Shown one piece after another: positions 38,424 to 49,433 of a stretch of DNA of 64,000 bases. This stretch comes from Varroa destructor (taxonomy: Eukaryota; Arthropoda; Arachnida; Mesostigmata; Varroidae): contig NW_019211458.1 of assembly GCF_002443255.2 (NCBI RefSeq), forward strand, positions 9,329,364 through 9,393,363. The letters run 5' to 3'. The position numbers and the translations under genes are program-made. The notes beneath the pieces were generated by a model. It saw nothing but the letters and a program-made list of their open reading frames with translations, did no database searches and was not told the origin of the DNA. Positions within the stretch are counted from its first letter, which is position 1. The number at the start of each line of letters is the position of its first letter.

Positions 38424-38732
38424 ATGGTGTGTCGCCGCAGCCAGCCGTATCCCAGGGCGATCTTCGTGTCGCGTATCAATGCGGTCTCCCAGGGTGAGTA
38501 CAGCAGTGAGAGTAATTCGTGCTCTTGCGTAGTTCCTTTTCAGTCTATGCTAGCAGATGATCACGAAAAAAAGGAAGCACGCGGGAATTCGTGTACGTGT
38601 GTGATGCTTTTAGACGGTGCTACTGTCGTCGGCCTAACGCGGTTGCTACTGGCCTTGCAACGCAGAGAGAGGGACACAAACCACCCATCGCAGAGCGGGC
38701 AACTAATCAAGAGAATACCCAGAAAGACTTAG
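38424..38732 (+). CDS. Candidate ORF; possible first coding exon 38424-38493
   Basis: ATG at 38424 has A at -3 and G at +4. The 102-codon frame contains an excellent donor, CAGG/GTGAGT, at 38493/38494, so a 70-bp first coding exon (23 codons plus one base) is possible. The unspliced reading continues with Cys/Ser-rich and then Leu-rich segments and a basic end. Two further + strand frames follow almost without gap (38758-38952, 38979-39296), each in a different frame. That train may be coincidence in a low-stop island, separate exons, or a decayed gene. Not recognised. Confidence 0.17.
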   Translation: MVCRRSQPYPRAIFVSRINAVSQGEYSSESNSCSCVVPFQSMLADDHEKKEARGNSCTCVMLLDGATVVGLTRLLLALQRRERDTNHPSQSGQLIKRIPRKT

Positions 38733-38757
38733 CGGTGTACTGAAGCGGCGCTGGTAA

Positions 38758-38952
38758 GTGACGGGTGGCAAAAATATTGACTCCGTAATGAAAACGAGAA
38801 GCGATAAAGATTGTTCGGTCGACGGATCCCTTAGTTGGGTTCCTGAGCGTGAGTACGTGTGTGTGAGTGATCCCGGTGCTTGTTTATATGAATCAAAAGA
38901 CCTTGCCTGTGGTAATCTCTCGTTGGCTGCAGAAAAACGAAACCGTTTTTAG
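38758..38952 (+). CDS. Candidate exon-like frame
   Basis: Open from just after a TAA (38755-38757) to TAG at 38950-38952. The first ATG is at about 38788. Hydrophilic, acidic and Cys-containing (Cys near residues 20, 36, 43 and 52 of the open frame), with no membrane segment or low complexity. It overlaps the - strand frame 38831-39127. GTAAGTG at 38754 and GTGAGTAC near 38850 are donor-like, but no matching acceptor is obvious. Not recognised. Confidence 0.13.
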   Translation: MTGGKNIDSVMKTRSDKDCSVDGSLSWVPEREYVCVSDPGACLYESKDLACGNLSLAAEKRNRF

Positions 38953-38978
38953 CGATGATGACGAGTGAATAGAATAAG

Positions 38979-39296
38979 ATGATGCAGAAGGACGATAGAA
39001 CAAAAAGGAAAAAAATGAATTGTGATTCAAAGTCAAGGTGTACCGTAGAAACCGAGATGTCGGCCTTGGTCACAATGTCGGTCAGGAGAAAACCAAGGCG
39101 GGCACTGACTAGCAACATGCCTGACACGGACGCGAAGCATATAAGCGAAAGACAGATAGGAGCGACTCGTATACCGAAAGGGGGCTGTACGTACAGTAAA
39201 AACTGCAGCTACAGGTGTAGCAACTTCAACTTGAGCAGTCGTGTGCATAGCCTCTGTGTTTGTGTCTTGTTGTACGGGGTAGTAACAGCCGTATAA
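38979..39296 (+). CDS. Candidate basic, Cys-rich ORF
   Basis: ATG ATG at 38979 with A at -3; 105 codons. The first 75 residues are basic and hydrophilic with several Lys/Arg clusters. Residues of about 68-90 carry six Cys with mixed spacing, ending in a short hydrophobic Val/Leu/Cys tail. It could be a short membrane-anchored or secreted-type peptide in reverse orientation, but nothing matches a family I know. - strand frames (38831-39127, 39033-39248) overlap it. Third in the + strand train described at 38424. Confidence 0.15.
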   Translation: MMQKDDRTKRKKMNCDSKSRCTVETEMSALVTMSVRRKPRRALTSNMPDTDAKHISERQIGATRIPKGGCTYSKNCSYRCSNFNLSSRVHSLCVCVLLYGVVTAV

Positions 39297-41976
39297 GAAA
39301 CCACAAAAAAAAGAAAACGTAGGGTAAACGGTCTAACGGCAAAGGATACAAGATACATAGGTTAAGGGTAAGCGACTGGTAAACTTACCCACAGACTATG
39401 AGCAGTTTAGTGCGCCTCCGCCCTCTTTTCTTTTCAGTTCTCACACACTCGAAACCCCCAGTAAACGTGGGTTGTTTGCAAGAGCACTGGGTTTATGATT
39501 ACGAAATAACGACAGTGAGTGCGTACGAGAGTTTTTAGGATGTCCTAGCCAAAAGCAGCAAGGGGCCAAACGCAGACAGCAGTGACAACGCCAGGATGAC
39601 TCGAATCAGAACGATGCGGTTCAGCCCAGTTCTATGCCGGGGCCTTTTTCGCCTCCACTACTGCTTTTTCCCTCCCGTTGAGGAGGAAAAGGCAGGCACA
39701 GTGGAAGAAAGAGTCGAGCAAACAAGGCAGAAGTTATACAAAAAAAACGTGTCCTTATTTCCCATATCGGAATAACATAAGACCGTGGACGGTGCAAAGT
39801 ATACAAGAAAGAACGACGCCCGCCTGCTTGTCTGGATTGCTCGTGCCATGTCAGTTTGTTTTTCGTAGATATACATTGTGCCAAAATATGGGAACGGAAG
39901 GACCATAGACAAGCAAAACTTACGTAGACGAGGTGATGCGGAGGGAAACCGGCAGGCCACAAGTCCTTACCATGGTCCGCTAGTTGTATGTTTCCTGCGT
40001 ATTAGGATAATCGCTATGAACAGCCCTGCCGAAGCACTGCACTGCCAATGCCACGGGATGGTGGCTAGGTGTATAGGACCCGTGGTGCATTTTCGACCCC
40101 ATACAACATCTGCCATTACTGTTATCCTCCATTTGCCCTTATGTTTTAGTCAACGTCAGTTACGACCCAACAGAGCGTTTCAACGGCAAGAAAAAAGCGA
40201 ATACCTTTAGATTCAGTAACTTCGTTCCTTTCGTTAGCAAAGTCAGTTTTATTCTAATGTAGCTTACGATAAAGCGACAAGTTACCCTGTTTTATATAAA
40301 GACAGCTTAAGACGGAAACGTAAGTGACAATAGCAGCAGCAGACTACGGTTACAGCATATTTTTATAATACCATGAGGCATGGTAAAGCCTTTGATTACG
40401 TGAGGTGTGTTGCTAACCATAAGCGTGATCCTAGTAGAAGCCCTAAAAAAGAGAAACGCTATCCGAAAAGGTAGCTGTTCACGTACGAGTATTGCATAGT
40501 TTCATGTCGCCCCTTCTGCCCGATGCTGCAATCGAGAGGATGTCATTTAAGAAACTACGACCGCGAACCTGCTCCTTTCGTAAAATTTCAAGAGGAAAGA
40601 GGGGTCTAGAAAAGCAATGTGATATGAATTTAGCTGTCCGAGCGCAGAGATAATATTAAATAATGATAAAAGTATTTCACTCCAGCTTAGACACGATAAG
40701 GAACGAGACGTAGAACAGTGAGCGGATGCCCCAGTCTTTGATGCGGACGGGGTTGTGTGAACTGTTTCTGCTGCGAGGACCTTGTGCTTCCTTGGAGAGT
40801 GGGCCGGCGAGCCAAAGTCATTTGTAGCACCGACGTCCGACGTCTCTGGACACAAGTTGGGCTCGTATGATTTTCAGTGGCTAAAGCTAGGCTAGCTGCC
40901 TCATAGAATAAAAGGAGTAATGGCGAAGGTAAAAAAAAGAAAGAGTTTTCAGCTAACAAGTCATAAAGATAACTTGACAATGAGATAGAGAGTGGGTAAT
41001 AGAGTGATAGGCATAAATCTATGGTAAGCTAAGGCCAAGGCTGATACATCCGCTGAGCCTTTAAAGGACGACGAAGAATATAAGTACAAAAAGGGAAGGA
41101 TCTTTATATCCGTATTCATCGTTACGAACACACAGACACTCGCATAAGGATACAGATACATACGCTATCGTGGCCGTTCGGAAAGAGGGGGAGAATTAAA
41201 ATTAGATACAGTACAGTCTCTTATGGACTAGGTTGTCTTGTCGCATTGCTCAGGTCAGGTACTGGGAAGAATTGTTAGGGGACACGCACAAGGTCCCTTA
41301 GTATTTTGTAACGAGGTTCGGCTTTTTTAAGTCAGGTCCGGCTCGAGTAATATCGCCATCAATGGCAAAAGTGGTCTAGACGTATTGTCGTACACACGGT
41401 ATGCATGTGAACCAGAAGCTATTTTGAGATGAGACAATAATCTTACAGGCTCTCTTCGAATTTCCATAAGTAAAACAGTACGACCACCCCGTCGAATAGC
41501 GTCCATAAAGAATCAAAACGATTTAGTTGAACTCTACGAGGGGGAAAAGCACATTTGAATGATCCAAACCTATATCTGTCCTCAAAAGTACTTAGGGCAG
41601 AATACTTTGCATCCCCTTCTCTCACTTTAGAGGTGTTAGCAACTTACAAGCTACTAGATATTCTCTAGGATTTTTATAACTTAGTTAGATGACGTTTTTA
41701 GCGAGGAACAATATAACCGCATGAAACAAGTTTACCTTAACGATCTGTTCACGGCGATGGTTCACATCATTTTTTCGTACAGTATGGGAACTGCCTCTTA
41801 TGCGAACGGTGCTGCTTTCGAGAAGACCTCCTAAGCTAAATTAGATTGTTCATTGGCTAGTGCGTTACACACATTTTTCTTTTGTTTTTTCTCAAGTCTC
41901 TTCTAGCATGAGCTCTTTTGCGAAGTTCAAGTGGAAATATGAAACTTAATATTGAGCTTGCTAGAGGTTACTCAAT

Positions 41977-42180
41977 TTGCACCGCTCTGCACTCACCCAC
42001 TACCCGTCCGCCCTTCCGTTCTGCCGTTTAGCTGAAGCTGAGAAGGAGTCAGATTCTTTGAAGATGACTACGGAAAGCAAAAGTTTCCGAATCTATTATC
42101 AATACCGTGGGAGACCGGAAGACTTTGCGCTAGATGTTGTAACTGCTATAGGAGAGCTTGTTCGAGCAACGTTGCTTTGA
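41977..42180 (+). CDS. Candidate exon, unknown protein (probable coding part 42032-42180)
   Basis: A cytosine/thymine-rich tract (about 41991-42028) ends in GTTTAG at 42031, a good acceptor. From 42032 the frame is open to TGA at 42178-42180. The 49 residues after the acceptor look like real protein: an acidic/Lys start (EAEKES), then MTTESKSFRIYYQYRGRPED, then an amphipathic Leu/Val/Ala end. An ATG at 42064 with A at -3 offers an alternative start (38 residues). Nothing upstream of the acceptor is convincing. A GC hairpin (AGCCCGT/ACGGGCT, 42193-42214) follows the stop, and AATAAA lies at about 42434, so a last exon with short 3' UTR can be drawn. I do not recognise the family. Confidence 0.3.
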   Translation: MHRSALTHYPSALPFCRLAEAEKESDSLKMTTESKSFRIYYQYRGRPEDFALDVVTAIGELVRATLL

Positions 42181-42417
42181 CTCAGTTGGATGAGCCCGTT
42201 CGGTTAGACGGGCTTTCCCATTCCGGAAAAGAATTGCCATTTTTCACAAAGTTTCTCATCCATACAGTGACAGTCAACCAGGAAGCCCAGAGAGCTACCA
42301 CACTACAGTGTCTGCGTGGAACGAATGGTTGATCGAAAGTAATTCCCCTGTATAGTGCCAGAGCTCGCAGCTATCGGGACACCAGAGGGCGGCGGTAGTA
42401 ACAGCGACAGTATCGGT

Positions 42418-42430
42418 GGCGCCATCTACC
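42418..42430 (-). promoter_or_regulatory. CTCF-like motif (AGATGGCGC)
   Basis: On the minus strand the sequence reads GGTAGATGGCGCC. AGATGGCGC fits the published arthropod (Drosophila) CTCF core AGRKGGCGC as I recall it. Related but imperfect AGATGGC(G/T/A) sites occur at about 4845, 13415, 32740, 46610 and 60779. A single match is weak evidence for an insulator. Confidence 0.25.
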
Positions 42431-43284
42431 AGCAATAAAAATATTAGTAGTAGCAGTGGTCATACTGGCAATTGTAGTGGAAGCAATGATGCTGTTTGTC
42501 AACAGCTGGCAGAAAACTAATTGCAGTGATCATGCTCTAAACGAGGTCGGTCGACACTGCTGCAAAACTGTCAATACTGGGTGCGGTTGTCGTTAGCGTC
42601 TTGCAGGAGGACAGCCAGTCTGGCTCCAACAAGAGTGATTTTGCAGTAAACAGATCGTTCGTTCGTTAGCCGGTGGTGCGTTCCTCGCACTTGGCAAGTT
42701 ATTCCTTTTTACTACTTATCCTAATACTACCTTTCGGAGGTGGGTGTGGGCTACGGAAAAAAATTATAGTAAGGCATACATTGGCCTAGTCAAGGAAATT
42801 GAGTAGGGTTACGGATTCAAGCAAGACCTCATGGAAGTGCAGACGACAAATCGTTTTTCTAAAAGAGCAGCCTATCTTAATATGCCGAGCTCAATACACC
42901 ATTGTTATGTATTATAGCTTATTCGTGTGCTATGAGTGTTCTATGACCTGTTCAAAATTTCTTTTTCTGTTGCAGAAGATTCTCCTGTGATTCCTAGTTG
43001 CTGTTTCCGTTAAACCTACGCCGCTTAATGGCACTTTATTCCGAGGTCAGCAATGTAGTGCGTAATATATTAAATGACAGTACTCATCATAGTCCTTTAA
43101 AGAGGCGCCAAAGAAGGACCAGAAATTGGCTACCATGGTTACAAGACCAACTACTATAATAGAGATAGCATTTGACTGGCAGTCCTGCTACTGCTACTCA
43201 ATTGTAGTAGATCTATTGACAGTGGATTAGTCAGACCTGTTGCTTACAACCTTTTTTCTTTTGCCCGTTATTCAGCCAAGAGTA

Positions 43285-43671
43285 CTACATTAACACACAT
43301 TCGCACACCAACATACCCACGCCCCTGTACCATGCGGTCATGTGGAAATTGATGTAAACGTCTAAAGCTACTGCTATGATGGCAAAGATAGCCACAGTGG
43401 CTTCGAGTGCTTTATGATCCTTGCTTAGAGATATGGTGCTTCTGATGCTTTCCACATTTATCTGAGTACCTCTCTGCATATACTTGAGAGAGGAGGGGAA
43501 GTGCCAAACGACTCTAACAACATTTCTGTGTGCTTGTGCGTATCTATGTGCACTGAGGCTCTCGAAGAGTCTCAGGATTTTCTCTGTTTTAATCATTTTA
43601 AGGCAGGCTTTAATAGAGAAGATAACACTACAGGGAGCTTTTAGTATTCTTATCCTGTCTCTCGGATACAT
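43285..43671 (-). CDS. Candidate ORF, 128 codons, C-terminal hydrophobic segment
   Basis: ATG on the minus strand at 43671-43669, stop at 43285. Unusually long for its AT-leaning surroundings. The N-terminal two thirds are basic and mixed. Residues of about 90-110 form a hydrophobic stretch (Ala, Ile, Val, Phe, Leu), followed by Asp, Tyr, Asn and a second, weaker hydrophobic end, so one or two membrane helices are conceivable. The start context is poor (T at -3). A + strand frame (43484-43690) overlaps it. No motif or family is recognised. Confidence 0.15.
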   Translation of the reverse strand: MYPRDRIRILKAPCSVIFSIKACLKMIKTEKILRLFESLSAHRYAQAHRNVVRVVWHFPSSLKYMQRGTQINVESIRSTISLSKDHKALEATVAIFAIIAVALDVYINFHMTAWYRGVGMLVCECVLM

Positions 43672-44618
43672 AGAAAAGTCGACGATTTAACCAAAGTAAT
43701 GGGGTGTGGGGAAAATGTAGGCGTTCGACGAAATTTTTGGAACGCAGGTAAAAACGAAGTAAAGCACCGGTAAGGCGGAAATAGACCTAGGTTTACAAAT
43801 CAATGTCAAATTATAGGCTGGTGGAAAACTATGAACCAAGTTATAAACGACGTATAGTTATCGCAAGATGCTGAAGTCGAACATTTTGGCCGCTATACCA
43901 ATAAGGACTGCTACTAACTGAATCAGACCCACTTTCCACGATATTTCTGTACTATTTAAGACCCGGTTCGTTATTATAGTTTGTAAACTATCGCATGCAG
44001 TTGGCATACTATTTAAATTGTATCCAGTAAGTTAATCAATTAGGGCTCCAACTCTGCCCACATCGCATATCTCATAAATAAACGTTTACTATCTTACTGT
44101 TGCTGTATACCCGATGCATTATTAAATATAATTAGATTCAAAATAATAGAGTTGATGATGCCTATTGTTCAAAATTATACTGATACCTATGACAATAGTA
44201 ATACTTGAGCGAAAATAGGCCTTCAAACCTTTTGCCGCGATCGAACTGGCCATGCCCCTTTACCGGAATCCCTTTTCCCTTCAGGCTTGATCGGTTACAG
44301 GCGACGTTATAATTAACTGCATTATATATTACACGAAAAGTAATTCAATCTACGCGACAATATCTGTTATATCAAAAATGTCAAAAAGTTTTTGTGTTCT
44401 GAGTCCGGTACTTAACCCTGTCGGGCATTAGTTCAAAATATCAAAAATATATATAGCTATGTCGATCAGACTTTAACAGGCCTTCAAATATATATATCGT
44501 CCATAGTAAATGATTCCTAAGCAGACTGTCATCTACCATGGTTACGTTGGCCAAAAACATTTGCCAAGGCCAAAACAATAGAGCGGATCGATCGCCTGCG
44601 TCAAATAAAACTGGAATG

Positions 44619-44640
44619 AGTCGTCATGAAGTCGTCATGA
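44619..44640. repeat. Perfect 11-bp tandem duplication
   Basis: AGTCGTCATGA occurs twice, head to tail. Two copies only. Confidence 0.9.
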
Positions 44641-45479
44641 ATTGTCAGTAAGCAAATTTCTTCCACTGCCGTTAGCGAACCGCGACACTGAAAAAAAAAC
44701 TCCCACCGTTTTTTTTTCAGTAAAACAGAGCCATATGGTGAGCTGAAAGTGTTCTGACGTTTGCTGTATAAATGATCGTGCTTCGCCCACTGTGACGACG
44801 ATGACCACCGCAATCGTGCGTGAGTACGCGACCAATATCAGCTAAAGCGTATTAATATGTCTGCTCTTTACGTTTTCACTGGCACTGTTGAAAAATACGG
44901 ATAATCTATGAAACGTCAGCACCTGGTATTTCCTACAATTGCTCATATCTTCTAATACCAGTAACATGATTTGACCGGTCTAACCATTAGAAAGATAATC
45001 CTAACTTGATATTCTAGATCAATCATCAATAAGCTTTACCAAAAGTGATTACAAGAATCGTTTATTCATTCAATTCCTATGGTATTCAAAGAAATTACTA
45101 TTCGGCTCGCAACAAGTTCCGTTTTATAATAATACGTGGTGACGAGCACACCGTTCGTCAATATTATTGACCCGTAGACCAAGGCCCCGTAATAAGTCAA
45201 TATAAATATATATATGTATATAATTACACTTATTATATGACTCTAGCAAACTATAGCCACTAAACCAGGTAAAATGAGGTCAAATAACCTGTATTTTTAT
45301 CACGCATGTAAGCATAATAGCTGGCCTACCTAACGCGCCTTGATGTGCCTATTATTACAGATAAGGTATTGTGCTCTAAGTATACGCTTACAATGCAGAA
45401 TATGTTGTTGGTAAAACGCTACGAACAGCGACGGCTATGTTGTCGGCATAATCAAGCTAAAAATTTTTTTTTATTACGG

Positions 45480-45481
<2 letters not shown>

Positions 45482-45524
<43 letters not shown>
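45482..45524. repeat. AT dinucleotide microsatellite, 43 bp
   Basis: Perfect alternating TA/AT run. A 98-codon frame (45345-45641) reads through it as Ile-Tyr repeats, which is an artefact of the microsatellite. Confidence 0.95.
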
Positions 45525-45526
<2 letters not shown>

Positions 45527-45973
45527 CTGTGCTTTGATATCAAATAGATGGGTTCGTTTGGTTTTCTTCATAGCGGTTATTCGCCTTATCCTGTTTTTGG
45601 CCATTTTTGTTTGCTTAAATATCGCCCTATGCCATCAGTAACGGCACAATTGCTTTCCTTGAGTTTGTCGACCGCTTGTTGATGGCCGTAGATCGAAAAT
45701 TCGCGGCCTATCTGTGAAGAGGTCTACATCCTACCAAAACCACTGTTTGATGTAGCATATAACTTCAGGCCATCATTGGCTTTTTTGTTTTCAATGAAAC
45801 TGTAAAAATTAAGTTTTCTATCAGTAGGTGAACTTATACCTTCTTATACCCTCAAATAACTGAAGAAGCGAAGGTTTAAATGGATAATGATTTCCGTAAA
45901 GAAAGATTTATGTGAATATATTTATTCATTCATATTTGTTGTTGATTTTTTGGTGTCATTTTGAAGTTGCTAC

Positions 45974-46251
45974 CCGGATAAGATCACGCGTAGTTTTTAC
46001 GGTTGTTGAATGAATGCAGGTTTGCTTACCACCAGCTGTTTAGATTTAGGCTAGCGACATGCACAAGAATACCGGATACGCCGGATAAGGCCACGACGCA
46101 CCTGTTCGGTATCATGACGTATCGTAAAGTAGATGCCTGAGGTTAGATTGAATCTACACAGATCACATTATGATCATCAATGCGAATATCTGCCATAATT
46201 ATTGCCGAAGCTATACTGAATATATATGCTTATCGTGCCGAACTTATCCGG
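45974..46251. promoter_or_regulatory. Cluster of CCGGATAAG motifs
   Basis: CCGGATAAG occurs at 45974-45982 and 46081-46089 on + and as CTTATCCGG at 46243-46251 on -. A one-mismatch copy, CCGGATACG (46072-46080), sits directly beside the second. Each perfect copy contains GATAAG, the core of GATA-factor sites, joined to an ETS-like CCGGAT. A 9-mer is expected about once every 130 kb per two strands, so three in 278 bases is not background. It could be a regulatory module or an old duplication. Confidence 0.35.
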
Positions 46252-47192
46252 ATGGGCTGGAATAATAGCTGAGAAGGGTTTCGTTTGCAATTAATTTGAC
46301 GCTAGCAAAATACGAAAACGTATGAGGATATGAGCAGTACTATTTCAGCCAGAGTAGGACAGCTGTAGCATGGAACGTACCCTGTTTTAGGTTCTGTCTG
46401 CCTAGTTATACATATGTAGCACCAAAACGTAGACATATTCTATCGATGACACGAGCCGTAATAGAGAACGTTAAGCATATGCGTTACCTAAAATTTACAA
46501 CACACACCATTGGAAATAAATATACGTCTGAAGAAGAATGAAGAGCCAATTGTAGCAGTACAGTGTAACGGAAACGACAAAAAACAGTGACGACTTCCAA
46601 GTTAAGCGTTGCCATCTAAGACGCATTGCTGATGATTGTTCTCTTGAGGTGAGATTGTTGGCAGAAAGCCTTGATGTGGGATCGCCGATACTTCCCAAGG
46701 GCAATAAGAGCAATAATTGATCGTTGTCGTTGGTTCTCAATTCTTTCAAAAATGGAGCAGCAAGTTATCTACAATGTTTTTCCGACAAGAAAATATTTGT
46801 CCTCGGTAAAAATGTCAACAGCAAAAACGCTTGGCGATCTAATCATGATCCATACAATATAAATTATTGTGGGTAAAATCAGTTCTCCTCGCGGACCTTT
46901 CGGCTTAAAACAGTTCCCACTCTCAAGGCGTCAGAAGACTTTTTAGCTTACCTGCGTAAAGAACCTGTTTTCATTAACAGGAACTCGAGTTTAATAGGAA
47001 ATAGACCCGCCCAAAGCGTGCTTCCTTGGTAGCGCAAGTACAAATAACACATAGCCATTGTCACCTTTGCCATGCGTGCGGAAAACTTGGCCGAAATGTC
47101 GGCCTACCGCGATTGGTTTCGTCTTATAGACGTTAGTGCGCACAGATATGACATATCACACACATATGTACATTAGAGATATATATGCCACA

Positions 47193-47258
47193 GGGGCCAT
47201 AAAGGTGATATGTATGTCCTGTCTATTTATAGGGCCTAATAGAGGTAGTATGTATACA
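47193..47258. repeat. Imperfect 38-base-period duplication
   Basis: GGGGCCATAAAGGTGATATG (from 47193) realigns with AGGGCCTAATAGAGGTAGTATG (from 47231), sharing GGGCC, AGGT and TATGTAT blocks with small indels. Two copies. Confidence 0.6.
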
Positions 47259-47874
47259 AGATAGAGGGTAATGCTATATCAAAATGCCTTTTTTATAATG
47301 TTAGTTCATCGCTTTAGCCTATGCGATGATTTGATGGGTAGCGAAATCTAACAGCTGCCCATTATAAAGAAAATGAGTATGCATCAGTCACATGATATAT
47401 GCTCATCTTTGCATAATGCTATTACCTTTAATGCTTTTCAGTATGACCGGATTTTTACTACTCTAACGAGCTTTACTACTCTAATCCAAAAAGGGTTTGA
47501 GGAGTCGCGTTTATTAAGGAGAAATATTTCATACAACTGTTTTCTTTTGTCATACAGACTACAGTTGCTTTCATTCAAGCTGCATAGGACGATTGGCAAG
47601 TGTCAACAGTAATACATACTTAGCATTATTAGTTTTGTCACTATCTGATGCGATCCGAATTATGAAGAAGCGGACTGCATCACTGTTTTTTCTTTCAACT
47701 GATGCTGAACTCGTTACACAAACTGGTAAAACTCCCATTGAACTACAATAACGTAATTTCTTACCAACCGTTGCCGACGCTGGCTCTACCACCAGCGTTG
47801 AGCTAGCACAGATATAGCAAGCCCGTTACCTCCCGGATCCCCCAACTACAACTCAATAACGACAGAAACAAAGC

Positions 47875-47889
47875 TATATATATATATAT
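47875..47889. repeat. Short AT microsatellite
   Basis: About seven AT units following AAAGC. Confidence 0.85.
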
Positions 47890-48365
47890 GTATCCTTGCT
47901 GGCAACCTGAGCACGACTTCTTACTTTGAAGACAGCGAGGAATCTCTCAGAGAACGACGACCGAAGCGGTAACCCCCCTGTCGTTTTTCCTCTCCGTAAG
48001 ATTGGCCTACCAGCTCAACAAATAGCCCACTTCGGGCCAGCTGCGGTTTCGCGCAAGTAGAGGATAACCTAGGATGGGAATGCCACCGCGAAGCGCAGTT
48101 GGAAAACGGGTGTGCCTTAAGCCTTTAATTGACATTCCTTTAGAACTCCAGCGGGTTTTAGGAATCTGAAAGAAGCGTCGAGACCTAGTTACAGCCTCAA
48201 AAAAAGATTGAAGAAGCAGTCCACAATAGCTACTACTAAGGCTTGTTTGACTACATATCAGTGCTTAAACTGTTCAAAACGCATTAATCATTTTAGAACT
48301 TGTTGCCAGTTTATCCAACAAGCATTGCAGCTCGCGCAATGGTAAAGGTGCTGTTAGACGTTGTT

Positions 48366-48387
48366 AAACCATATGAAAATATGGTTT
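48366..48387. repeat. 9-bp perfect hairpin with GAAA loop
   Basis: AAACCATAT (48366-48374) and ATATGGTTT (48379-48387) are exact reverse complements around GAAA, a GNRA-type tetraloop if transcribed. About one such inverted repeat is expected in this much DNA by chance, so no RNA gene is claimed. Confidence 0.7.
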
Positions 48388-49433
48388 TTGGCATCAGGCC
48401 ATTTTCAAGGTGGACAAAAGAGCAGTCTGTGCTATCTGTTACACGGAAGAATAATACTCTTTCTAATCAACGCAAATGGCTGTTTTAGCCCGCACAAAAA
48501 TAAAAGTCTGCATTATGTGATCCTATCACGCACCTGGCCGCAGCCGCCCCTCCAAAAGGGAACGAGTAGAATCAAAGAAAAATCAGGACACATGGTGGAG
48601 GCTTCAAGGGATTTCGGCAAACGAATATTAAATAAATATGAATTATTCACAATGACAGACAACGACTAAATGTTATGAAGTTATGCTATCCCACATAAAT
48701 AATAACACAACATAACTGTATTCGATAAGAGGAATTTTAAACGCACTAATCCGTGAGATTGAGGTCTTGCGCGAATGTGCGTTTTGTTTCAACCATACCT
48801 CATCAATAGCAACTAAATTTCTGGATATTTAGTATTTCAGTCGGCACCTTGAGTCAATGCATAATGATAATACTTCACTAGCGAATGCAGGCGGATTTCC
48901 GATTCGTTTACCATCCTCAGCTCGCTATGCACCTAAAACCGTAATCTGTAAATAATGAACGATACTATCGAATCCAAAACCCGTTTTGTTTGTGCTCTGT
49001 AGACGATCTGTTATCGATCTTGGACAACAATACGGACCTCTCGAAAACGGAAAGGAACCATTCAACGTAGCCTACTGCGATACCAGAAGCAAAGCAAGCT
49101 TCCTTAGTCGCGTTGTCTCCATCTACAAGAGCTGTCGGCAGTTCCCATAGCCCGTGCACACCAATGTTATTCTTTTTCCTTCGTTAGAGTCCACTTCTTT
49201 TGTTCAGAAGTGATCCACTTATCCACTTACCTATGCGAAGTCTAAATATGAAAGTGGTAATACCTCTTCGGTAGATTTCGTCTCATAAATAGTAGCTCGC
49301 TCAACGTTTTCCCTCCAGCTGTAGTTACTATGCCGCTACATTTTATTCTAGCAGATATAAACATGCACATCTTCAGCGGATGTGGCCGCTGCCGTCACCG
49401 CGTTGGCTTGCTGGCAGAAAGGGTACTGAATAG

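Larger units (their letters stand above)
37560..40210. other. GC-richer, ORF-dense island 6 (largest)
   Basis: About 2.6 kb with nearly continuous open frames on both strands, including a 159-codon + frame (37621-38100), a 139-codon - frame (37896-38315) and a - frame pair near 39621-39962. The most coding-like pieces are entered separately. No domain is recognised in any of them. The right end (39300-40200) mixes A-rich and GC-rich patches with unrecognised frames. Confidence 0.5.
40210..49300. other. AT-rich non-coding DNA with isolated candidates
   Basis: Frames are mostly short. Exceptions are the exon-like frame at 41977-42180 and the 128-codon - frame at 43285-43671. Simple repeats, short duplications, a GATA-type motif cluster (45974-46251) and a 9-bp hairpin (48366-48387) are listed separately. 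The part around 42360-42600 is a degenerate AGT/GGT/GCA triplet tract. No RNA gene or intact mobile element was seen. Confidence 0.55.

Noticed and set aside
42193..42214. Bacterial-style terminator hairpin AGCCCGT/ACGGGCT followed by TTTCCC
   Set aside because: A 7-bp stem is expected tens of times in 64 kb, there is no U-tract of useful length, and the DNA is eukaryotic in character.
42402..42596. ATG-less + frame with a Val/Ala/Ile hydrophobic run and Cys-rich end
   Set aside because: The hydrophobic run is the degenerate GTA/GCA phase of a triplet tract that reads as Ser/Gly in another phase, so it carries little evidence.
45345..45641. ORF with Ile-Tyr repeat
   Set aside because: It is the translation of the AT microsatellite.
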